Assembly: GCA_018818485.1 (NCBI GenBank)
Contig: JAHIRX010000032.1
Span: 1 to 15,769 of the forward strand
Direction: 5' to 3'
DNA from: Patescibacteria group bacterium
Lineage (GTDB): Bacteria > Patescibacteriota > WWE3 > UBA101185 > UBA10185
DNA length: 15,769 nt
Shown piece by piece: positions 8,801 through 15,492 of this stretch. The notes beneath the pieces were generated by a model. It had not been told where the DNA came from, did not search any database, and saw only the letters and a program-made list of their open reading frames with translations. The position numbers were made by a program, and so were the translations under genes. The number at the start of each line of letters is the position of its first letter. The first letter of the stretch is position 1.

Positions 8801-9519
8801 GTAAAGATATTACCCAAGGTCTTCCTAGAGTTGAAGAATTAGTTGAAGCAAGAGCGCCAAAGTTCTTATCTGTAATGGCAGAAATTACTGGAATAGCAAA
8901 AGTTGAGAAAAATGGTGACGAGAGAAAAGTTATTGTTATTCCTTCTGACTCTGGTGAAGAAAGAACTGAATACCTCGTAGACCCTGTTGAAGAGATCGTT
9001 GTTAAAGATGGAGAGCTTGTTGTTAAAGGACAAAAGCTAACAAGCGGGAACCTTAATCTTGCAGATTTGTATAGAACGGTTGGTGTTGATGAAACAAAGA
9101 AATATATCATTGAGGAAATTCAAAATGTTTACGCTTCTCAGGGCGTTGCTTTAAATGATAAACATCTAGAAGTTGTTGTAAGTCAGATGTTCAATCATGT
9201 TAAGATAGAAGACCCCGGTGACACAGAATCCATGACTGGAGAATTAGCAACAAGGGCAAGCTTTGACGAAGAGGCAGAAAGAGTCTTAGCTAGTGGGGGA
9301 GCACCTGCAACAGGTAAAATTGTAATGCTTGGGATCACTAAAGCAGCATTAAAAACTGATAGTTGGTTATCAGCAGCATCCTTTATTCATACAAGCAGTG
9401 TATTAACAGATGCGGCATGTTCTGGTAGGATTGATAACCTTACAGGATTAAAAGAAAACGTAATTATTGGTAGACTTATCCCAACAGGAGAAAGAGCTGT
9501 AGCGGATTACGAGGAGTAA
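5845..9519 (+). CDS. rpoC: DNA-directed RNA polymerase subunit beta-prime
   Basis: This catalytic subunit of RNA polymerase has 1224 residues. The N-terminal zinc site has Cys63, Cys65, Cys78 and Cys81. A Lys/Glu-rich coiled-coil insert occupies about 143-231, much like the insert of actinobacterial beta-prime. [20 protein letters not shown] and the switch region [14 protein letters not shown] follow. The catalytic NADFDGDQM has Asp536, Asp538 and Asp540 for magnesium. The second zinc site has Cys862, Cys932, Cys939 and Cys942. The trigger loop region reads [12 protein letters not shown], followed by [15 protein letters not shown]. The protein ends soon after GRLIPTGE, so there is no long C-terminal extension. 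AGAGGA lies 6 bases before the start, and the 4-base ATGA overlap with rpoB suggests coupled translation and equal subunit amounts. Confidence 0.98.
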   Translation: [1224 protein letters not shown]

Positions 9520-9522
9520 GCT

Positions 9523-9936
9523 ATGCCTACAACAAATCAATTAATTAAGAAAAAAAGAAGAAAAAAGGTTAAAAAGGCCTCTACACCGGCCTTGAAGGAG
9601 CATTTTAATACAAAATTTAGAAAAATTGTTAGATTTCCGAGTCCTTTAAAAAGAGGTGTAGTATTGCAAGTTAGAACTTTAACTCCTAAAAAACCTAATT
9701 CTGCCTTGAGGAAGGCTGCTAGAATAAGGCTTTCAAACGGTAGAGAAGTTACTGCATATATTCCTGGTGAGGGACACAACCTTCAAGAACACTCCGTTGT
9801 ATTGGTAAAAGGTGGTAAGGTTCAAGACCTTCCTGGCATTAAATACGAGATTGTTAGAGGAACCCTTGACCTTTCAGGAGTTCAAGGAAGAAAAAGCAGT
9901 AGATCAATTTATGGAACAAGAAAGCTAAAGGAGTAA
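9523..9936 (+). CDS. rpsL: 30S ribosomal protein S12
   Basis: This 137-residue protein (uS12) sits at the decoding centre of the small subunit and affects accuracy. MPTTNQLI opens the protein. TPKKPNSALRK (54-64) holds Lys56, the equivalent of E. coli Lys43. PGEGHNLQEHSVVL and the DLPG loop follow. Compared with E. coli there are 13 extra residues between PAL (22-24) and KRGV (43-46), an insert also found in Firmicutes such as Bacillus. The residue equivalent to E. coli Lys88 is Gln101 here (codon CAA); the next residue is the conserved Asp102. The start is supported by GAGGAG at 9511-9516, six bases upstream, which overlaps the end of rpoC. Only three bases separate it from rpoC, so the two are cotranscribed. 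Confidence 0.97.
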   Translation: MPTTNQLIKKKRRKKVKKASTPALKEHFNTKFRKIVRFPSPLKRGVVLQVRTLTPKKPNSALRKAARIRLSNGREVTAYIPGEGHNLQEHSVVLVKGGKVQDLPGIKYEIVRGTLDLSGVQGRKSSRSIYGTRKLKE

Positions 9937-9939
9937 TAA

Positions 9940-10407
9940 ATGAGAGGAAGACGAGCAAAAAAAAGACTAATAATTCCTGATGCCGTTCATAAGTCTAGAG
10001 TTGTAACTAGAACTATTAACGTTGTTATGGAAGAAGGTAAAAAGTCTATTGCTCAAAACATTGTTTACGATGCTATTGAAAAGCTTTCTGAGGACCCAAA
10101 AGAAGCCCTAAAGGTATTTGAAGAAGCTATCAAAAACATTATGCCCCAACAGGAAGTAAGATCAAGAAGAGTCGGAGGAGCAACTTATCAGGTTCCAATG
10201 CCTTTAAAGCATGATAGGTCAGAGGCCTTGGCTATTAGATGGGTTGTAGGAGCTGCTAAATCAAAGTCTGGAAAACCTATGGCAGACAGACTTTATGACG
10301 AGTTAAAAAATGCACATCAAGGTATTGGGGATTCAATTAAGAAGAAAGAAGATACTCACAAAATGGCTGAGGCCAACAGAGCTTTTGCCCATTTTGCTAG
10401 ATATTAA
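9940..10407 (+). CDS. rpsG: 30S ribosomal protein S7
   Basis: This 155-residue protein (uS7) starts assembly of the small subunit head and touches the E-site tRNA. Typical stretches are visible: MRGRRAKKR at the start, GKKSIAQNIVY, VRSRRVGGATYQVP in the middle (the beta-hairpin side of the RNA-binding face) and KKKEDTHKMAEANRAFAHF at the end. The length matches the family. AAAGGAG at 9927-9933 lies six bases before the ATG and overlaps the end of rpsL, with three bases between the genes. It belongs to the classic str order rpsL-rpsG-fusA-tuf. In E. coli S7 represses this operon by binding the rpsL-rpsG gap; here that gap is too short for such a structure. Confidence 0.97.
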   Translation: MRGRRAKKRLIIPDAVHKSRVVTRTINVVMEEGKKSIAQNIVYDAIEKLSEDPKEALKVFEEAIKNIMPQQEVRSRRVGGATYQVPMPLKHDRSEALAIRWVVGAAKSKSGKPMADRLYDELKNAHQGIGDSIKKKEDTHKMAEANRAFAHFARY

Positions 10408-10443
10408 CAGGTTTTCCGTGTATATTTTTAAAGACTAATAAGT

Positions 10444-12531
10444 ATGGCAGAAGAAACAACAAACAAAAAGTATCCTTTAGAAAAAATCCGAAACATCGGG
10501 ATTATTGCTCATATTGATGCAGGAAAAACCACAACTACTGAAAGAATCCTTTTTTATACAGGTAAAACCTACAAAATAGGAGATATTGATGATGGCACCA
10601 CAGTAACAGACTGGATGGATCAGGAAAGAGAACGAGGTATAACTATCCAAGCTGCAGCAATCACTTGTTTTTGGAAAGACCACAGAATAAATATTATTGA
10701 TACTCCAGGACACGTTGATTTTACAGCAGAGGTTGAAAGATCTTTAAGAGTTTTGGATGGTGGTGTAATACTTCTTGACGGCTCACAGGGTGTTGAACCT
10801 CAATCAGAAACTGTTTATAGACAAGCTCAAAAATATGATGTTCCTCTTTTATTTTTTATAAACAAATTGGATAAGGTTGGTGGGGATTTCTATATGTCTG
10901 TGGAATCAATTGCTGAAAAACTCACTGATAAAGGTCTTCCTATCCAATTACCTATTGGTAGGGAAGGAGATTTCACTGGAATGATTGATCTTGTGAAGAT
11001 GAGGGCATATAAGTTTGAAGGAGAGCTCGGTAAAGAAGTTACCGAATACGATATTCCAGAAGACTTACTTGAAAAAGCCAATAATTACAGAAAAAAGATG
11101 ATGGAAAAGGTAGCCGAATCAGACAACAAACTTATTGAAAAATATCTGAGTGGAGAAGAGCTAACTGAAGATGAAATAAGAACTGGGCTAAGAAAACTCA
11201 CTATTAATACAGATATTTATCCTATTTACTGTGGTACTTCTCTTCAAAACAAAGGAGCTCAAAAGTTACTTGATGGTGTAATAGACTATTTACCTTCTCC
11301 TAAAGATAAGCCACCAGTAATGGGTATAAAAGAAAAATCTGATGAGCATATTGAACTGCCGGCAGATGAAAACGGTCCTCTTGCAGCCCTTGCCTTTAAG
11401 GTTCAGACAGACCCTTACGTAGGAAGACTTACTTATTTTAGAGTCTACTCTGGAAAGGCAACAGCAGGCTCATATATATACAATGCTACAACTGGAGAAA
11501 AAGAAAGACTTGGAAGAATAATTCTAATGCACGCTAATAAAAGAGAAGATGTAAAGGAAGTTTCAGCTGGTGAAATAGCTGCAGCTATAGGAACAAAGGC
11601 TGTAACAGGAGACACACTTTGTAGTGAAGATAATCCTATACTTTTAGATAGAATTAGTTTTGCAAAACCTGTTATCGGGGTTGTTATAGAGCCAAAGTCT
11701 AAGGACGACAGAGATAAAATGGGAGAAGTTGTCAAAAAATTCTTAGAAGAAGATCCAACACTTGAGGTAAAAGCTAATCAAGAAACGGGTCAAACAATCC
11801 TCTATGGGATGGGGGAGCTTCATCTTGAGATTATCGTTGATCGTATGAAAAGAGAATTTAAGCTAGAAGTAAACACTGGAATACCTCAAGTTGCATACAG
11901 AGAAACATTTAGGAATCCTGTAGATGTAGAAGGTAAATATATTAGACAAACTGGCGGAAGAGGACAATATGGCCATGTTCTTATTAAAGTAGAGCCTTTA
12001 GAAAGAGGGGAGGGTTTTGAATTTATAGACAAAGTAGTTGGTGGGTCAATTCCAAAAGAATATGTTCCAGCAGTTGAAAAAGGTATCAAAGAGGCTGCCG
12101 AAAACGGTACAATTGCAGGGTATCCTTTGGTTGACTTTAGAGTAACTTTATATGATGGGTCCTACCATGAGGTAGATTCTTCTGAAATGGCATTTAAGAT
12201 GGCTGCTATTGAAGCTTTAAGAAAGGCTCAAAGAGCTTCTGACTCATACCTACTTGAACCTATAATGAAGGTAGAAGTTGTAGTTCCAGAAGAATATATG
12301 GGAGATGTTATTGGCAATTTGTCTTCAAAAAGGAGTAAGATTGAAGGAACTCAGACAAGGGGAAAAGCTGTCATTATCTCGGCTAAAGCACCTCTGGCTG
12401 AAATGTTTGGATATACAACTGAGCTAAGGGGGATGACTCAAGGAAGAGGATCATCTACAATGGAACCTAGTCACTATCAAGAAGTTCCTGCAAATATTGC
12501 AGAGCAGATTGTTAGTGGGGCTCAGAGTTAA
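10444..12531 (+). CDS. fusA: Elongation factor G
   Basis: This translational GTPase, 695 residues, moves tRNA and mRNA through the ribosome and helps recycle ribosomes. G1 is AHIDAGKT (22-29), G2 lies in RGITI (64-68), G3 is DTPGH (86-90) with His90, and G4 is NKLD (140-143). The domain II, III, IV and V landmarks follow: DPYVGRLTYFRVYSG, GMGELHLEI, GGRGQYGHV, HEVDSSEMAF and TQGRGSSTME. It is full length with no unusual loss. The gap to rpsG is 36 bases. The start has no Shine-Dalgarno sequence. A TATATT hexamer at 10421-10426 followed by a T run might serve as a -10 giving a transcript with about a 10-base leader, but I see no convincing -35. No terminator is clear at its end. Confidence 0.98.
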   Translation: MAEETTNKKYPLEKIRNIGIIAHIDAGKTTTTERILFYTGKTYKIGDIDDGTTVTDWMDQERERGITIQAAAITCFWKDHRINIIDTPGHVDFTAEVERSLRVLDGGVILLDGSQGVEPQSETVYRQAQKYDVPLLFFINKLDKVGGDFYMSVESIAEKLTDKGLPIQLPIGREGDFTGMIDLVKMRAYKFEGELGKEVTEYDIPEDLLEKANNYRKKMMEKVAESDNKLIEKYLSGEELTEDEIRTGLRKLTINTDIYPIYCGTSLQNKGAQKLLDGVIDYLPSPKDKPPVMGIKEKSDEHIELPADENGPLAALAFKVQTDPYVGRLTYFRVYSGKATAGSYIYNATTGEKERLGRIILMHANKREDVKEVSAGEIAAAIGTKAVTGDTLCSEDNPILLDRISFAKPVIGVVIEPKSKDDRDKMGEVVKKFLEEDPTLEVKANQETGQTILYGMGELHLEIIVDRMKREFKLEVNTGIPQVAYRETFRNPVDVEGKYIRQTGGRGQYGHVLIKVEPLERGEGFEFIDKVVGGSIPKEYVPAVEKGIKEAAENGTIAGYPLVDFRVTLYDGSYHEVDSSEMAFKMAAIEALRKAQRASDSYLLEPIMKVEVVVPEEYMGDVIGNLSSKRSKIEGTQTRGKAVIISAKAPLAEMFGYTTELRGMTQGRGSSTMEPSHYQEVPANIAEQIVSGAQS

Positions 12532-12586
12532 GTGTAGTTAAAGGAAAAAGCCTTGATTTTTAGGGTTTAATTTGGTTAACTATCAT

Positions 12587-12615
12587 TTGCTTAAGTACTT
12601 ATTTTTTGGCCTAAT
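12587..12615 (+). promoter_or_regulatory. Candidate tuf promoter with internal palindrome
   Basis: TTGCTT (12587-12592) and CCTAAT (12610-12615) are 17 bases apart; they match the -35 and -10 consensus at three and four of six positions. A start about 7 bases downstream would fall at the foot of the stem-loop that begins at 12620. Overlapping the -35 end and spacer is a perfect 10-bp palindrome, TAAGTACTTA (12592-12601), which could be a repressor site or chance in AT-rich DNA. The match is weak and the call rests mostly on position. Confidence 0.3.
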
Positions 12616-12619
12616 AGCA

Positions 12620-12682
12620 CCATTCCGAACGTAAGCGAGTGTTCTTTGACAAAAAGAACCTTCGCAAAAACGTACAGAATGG
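12620..12682 (+). promoter_or_regulatory. Long imperfect stem-loop in the tuf leader
   Basis: Three helices stack. CCATTC (12620-12625) pairs with GAATGG (12677-12682). After a 3-by-3 internal loop, ACGT (12629-12632) pairs with ACGT (12670-12673). After a 2-by-4 A-only loop, 12635-12647 pairs with 12653-12665: 12 of 13 positions pair, one as G-U, with a single T-C mismatch. The apical loop is GACAA. No T run follows on either strand, so it is not an intrinsic terminator. It lies 45 bases before the tuf start. The rest of the gap (12532-12619) holds a 7-bp inverted repeat, TAGTTAA (12535-12541) and TTAACTA (12576-12582), and otherwise nothing I recognise. The pairing is seen directly; a regulatory role is inferred. 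Confidence 0.7.
12640..12652 (+). promoter_or_regulatory. boxA-like antitermination site
   Basis: The sequence TGTTCTTTGACAA closely matches boxA, the RNA element bound by NusB with NusE (ribosomal protein S10) in rRNA operons. The Bacillus form is TGTTCTTTGAAAA and the E. coli form is TGCTCTTTAACA. Most of it lies in the 5' arm and apical loop of the stem-loop, so GTTCTTT would be base-paired with AAAGAAC when folded. boxA is well known before rRNA genes; a position ahead of tuf is unexpected. Chance within a designed-looking hairpin is possible. Confidence 0.5.
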
Positions 12683-12727
12683 CTGTTAAAAGGAAAACAG
12701 TTTATTTACTGAAAGGAAAAATTAAAA

Positions 12728-13906
<1,179 letters not shown>

Positions 13907-13922
13907 TAGATGGAAAGATAGG

Positions 13923-13948
13923 AAAAACCCCGCTGAGCGGGGTTTTTT
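13923..13948. terminator. Strong intrinsic terminator after tuf
   Basis: CCCCGC (13928-13933), a TGA loop and GCGGGG (13937-13942) form a perfect six-bp GC stem followed directly by T6. A5 precedes the stem, so the stem can extend by five A-U pairs and the element could also act on the minus strand. It begins 16 bases after the tuf stop and its T run ends only ten bases before the rpsJ start. Confidence 0.93.
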
Positions 13949-13958
13949 CATCAGAATT

Positions 13959-14279
13959 ATGGCTAAAGGAAGTAAAGACAGCAAGATAAGAATAAAACTA
14001 AAATCCTACGATAGTAGGATAGTTGATCTTAGCTGTTCTAAGATTGTTGATACAGCAGTGAGAACGGGCGCTACGATAGTGGGTCCTGTTCCCCTACCTA
14101 CAAGGATTGAGAGGTTCACAGTTATTAGGGGTCCACACATTGATAAAAGGTCAAGGGAGCAGTTCGAATTAAGAACCCACAAAAGAGTTATAGATGTATT
14201 GAATCCAACATCATCTACGATAGAAACCTTAAGTAAGCTGAGCTTGCCTGCAGGTGTTGGAATTTCAATAAAAATGTAG
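13959..14279 (+). CDS. rpsJ: 30S ribosomal protein S10 (NusE)
   Basis: This 106-residue protein (uS10) is part of the small subunit head and, as NusE, pairs with NusB on boxA RNA and contacts NusG. Signature stretches are SKIRIKLKSYDSRIVD near the start, GATIVGPVPLPT in the middle, and REQFELRTHKRVIDVLNP, where the tRNA-side loop lies. LPAGVGISIKM ends the protein. Length and ends match the family, which supports this ATG. No Shine-Dalgarno sequence is present: the bases before the ATG are the T run of the tuf terminator and CATCAGAATT. I see no promoter between that terminator and the start, so expression seems to depend on read-through. A second terminator-like hairpin lies downstream before rplC, which leaves rpsJ bracketed. 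Confidence 0.96.
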   Translation: MAKGSKDSKIRIKLKSYDSRIVDLSCSKIVDTAVRTGATIVGPVPLPTRIERFTVIRGPHIDKRSREQFELRTHKRVIDVLNPTSSTIETLSKLSLPAGVGISIKM

Positions 14280-14296
14280 TATTCTACAAGGGTTTT

Positions 14297-14320
14297 GATA
14301 AATTTAATGATAAATTTAGT
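14297..14320 (+). repeat. Two tandem 12-bp direct repeats before rplC
   Basis: GATAAATTTAAT is followed at once by GATAAATTTAGT, eleven of twelve bases identical. A further direct repeat, TTACATA, occurs at 14320-14326 and 14336-14342, a 16-base step. All lie in the rpsJ-rplC gap around the promoter candidate. They might be protein-binding sites or simple AT-rich drift. Confidence 0.6.
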
Positions 14321-14335
14321 TACATAACTAATAAT
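14307..14335 (+). promoter_or_regulatory. Candidate promoter for the rplC operon
   Basis: ATGATA (14307-14312) and AATAAT (14330-14335) are 17 bases apart and match the -35 and -10 consensus at four and five of six positions. The predicted start is near 14342, giving a leader of about 50 nt that contains the hairpin before rplC. An inverted repeat lies within the spacer and touches the first base of the -10. Confidence 0.4.
14317..14330. repeat. Short palindrome TAGTTA-CA-TAACTA
   Basis: Six-base arms around a two-base centre form an inverted repeat in the spacer of the candidate rplC promoter, where a repressor could block polymerase. The same half-site, TAGTTA with TAACTA, occurs as a wide inverted repeat upstream of tuf (12535-12582). 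It is AT-rich, so chance cannot be excluded. Confidence 0.4.
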
Positions 14336-14363
14336 TTACATACAGGGGTCAAATTGAGGCAGG

Positions 14364-14387
14364 GCGCCCTTGGGCGCTAATTTTTTT
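14364..14387 (+). terminator. Intrinsic terminator or attenuator before rplC
   Basis: GCGCCC (14364-14369) and GGGCGC (14372-14377) form a GC stem, in practice five pairs with a CTTG loop, followed by TAA and then T7 (14381-14387). The three-base gap before the T run makes it weaker than the tuf terminator. The T run ends six bases before the rplC ATG, so it could end rpsJ transcripts and attenuate entry into rplC-rplD-rplW. Confidence 0.6.
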
Positions 14388-14393
14388 GTAAAA

Positions 14394-14849
14394 ATGGAAA
14401 ACACTGAAATAAAAGGAAAAAAATTAAATATGAGCCAAGTTTTTGGTGAAAACGGTAAGGTAATACCAGTTACTGTTATTGAGGTAACTGATAAGGCCGA
14501 TGCCTCTTTAGAGGGTATGGACGTTGTTGTAATAGGAAAATCTAAAGGTAAGGGCTTTACTGGAGTTATGAAAAGATGGGGATTTCATGGAGGTCCTGCG
14601 ACAAGAGGACAAGGAATCACTTCAAGAACACCGGGGTCAATTGGAAGCCAAACCCCCGGTAGAGTTTTAAAAGGCAAGAAAATGGCTGGTAGAAAAGGAA
14701 ATGCAAGGGTAACCATAAAGGGATTAAAGATTGTGAAAGTTGATATAAAAGATAATTTGGTTTATGTTTCTGGACCTGTTCCCGGAGCTAGAAATTCAAA
14801 AATAATATTAGAAGTATTAAATAGCAAGGAATCTAAAGATGAAAGTTAA
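14394..14849 (+). CDS. rplC: 50S ribosomal protein L3, unusually compact
   Basis: This protein (uL3) starts assembly of the large subunit and reaches toward the peptidyl transferase centre. From this ATG it has 151 residues, against about 209 in E. coli. GKKLNMSQVF and IPVTVIEV (24-31) match the N-terminus. SKGKGFTGVMKRWGFHGG (50-67) and GSIGSQTPGRVLKGKKMAG match the central extension, which is intact. Between residue 31 and 55 there are 24 positions where E. coli has 89, so about 65 residues of the globular beta domain are missing in frame. A TTG at 14370 would add eight residues but lies in the loop of the hairpin, so ATG 14394 is preferred. No Shine-Dalgarno sequence is present. The end overlaps rplD by 11 bases. 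Confidence 0.93.
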   Translation: MENTEIKGKKLNMSQVFGENGKVIPVTVIEVTDKADASLEGMDVVVIGKSKGKGFTGVMKRWGFHGGPATRGQGITSRTPGSIGSQTPGRVLKGKKMAGRKGNARVTIKGLKIVKVDIKDNLVYVSGPVPGARNSKIILEVLNSKESKDES

Positions 14850-15492
14850 GGTATTAGATACAAAGGCAGAAGTAATAGAAGAGATCACACTAAGTGATGA
14901 TGTTTTTGGTATTGAGCCAAATGACACATTACTTGCACAATATGTAAGGGTTTTTAGTATAAATCAAAGACAAGGGACATCTTCTACTAAGACTAGAGCG
15001 GAAGTTTCAGGTGGAGGAAAAAAACCTTGGAGACAAAAAGGTACTGGTAGAGCAAGACACGGCTCAATTAGAAGCCCTATTTGGGTTGGTGGGGGTATTG
15101 CACATGGTCCAAGGCCTTATAAACCAAATCTAAAGATGCCAAAAAGGATGAGAGTATTGGCTTTTAAGTCTGCTCTTTCATATAAATTTAAAGACAAAAA
15201 GGTAACTATTTTAGATAAAGTTAAATTTGAAAAACCAAGCACAAAAACTATGGTTGAAATTTTGAAAAAGCTAAAAATTGAGAGCAGCGCTCTTTTAGTT
15301 TGGTTTAAAAAAGATGAAAATCTAGTGAAGAGCGCATCTAATATTTTAAGTTTAAATACTAAGTTTGCTGGAAGTTTAAATACTTACGATTTACTGAAAT
15401 CAGACAATATTATCTTTATAAAGGATGCTGTACTTGATATTGAAAAGAAATATTTAGGTAAAAAGGAAGGTAACAAAGATGAAGATAAGTAA
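14839..15492 (+). CDS. rplD: 50S ribosomal protein L4
   Basis: This 217-residue protein (uL4) lines the peptide exit tunnel and helps early 50S assembly. The tunnel loop is well conserved: RQGTSSTKTRAEVSGGGKKP, then WRQKGTGRARHGSIRSP (about 64-80), the region where macrolide-resistance changes occur in other bacteria. The globular part follows with RMRVLAFKSALSYKF. The C-terminus ends in a charged KKEGNKDEDK tail. AAGGAA at 14826-14831, inside the end of rplC, lies seven bases before the ATG, and the genes overlap by 11 bases, so translation is probably coupled. In E. coli L4 represses its own operon by attenuation in the S10 leader; the hairpin before rplC is a possible counterpart, though unproven. 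Confidence 0.97.
   Translation: MKVKVLDTKAEVIEEITLSDDVFGIEPNDTLLAQYVRVFSINQRQGTSSTKTRAEVSGGGKKPWRQKGTGRARHGSIRSPIWVGGGIAHGPRPYKPNLKMPKRMRVLAFKSALSYKFKDKKVTILDKVKFEKPSTKTMVEILKKLKIESSALLVWFKKDENLVKSASNILSLNTKFAGSLNTYDLLKSDNIIFIKDAVLDIEKKYLGKKEGNKDEDK

Noticed and set aside
8670..9110. 146-codon open frame on the minus strand inside rpoC
   Set aside because: It is a shadow of rpoC with Ser/Pro/Thr-rich composition typical of antisense reading, and it has no recognisable motif.
12646..12651. TTGACA inside the tuf leader as a -35 box
   Set aside because: No -10-like hexamer lies at 16-18 bases, and the bases are better explained as part of the boxA-like loop.
14370..14393. Upstream TTG start for rplC adding MGANFFVK
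   Set aside because: The TTG sits in the loop of the terminator hairpin, the extra residues match no L3, and ATG 14394 leads straight into the conserved N-terminus.
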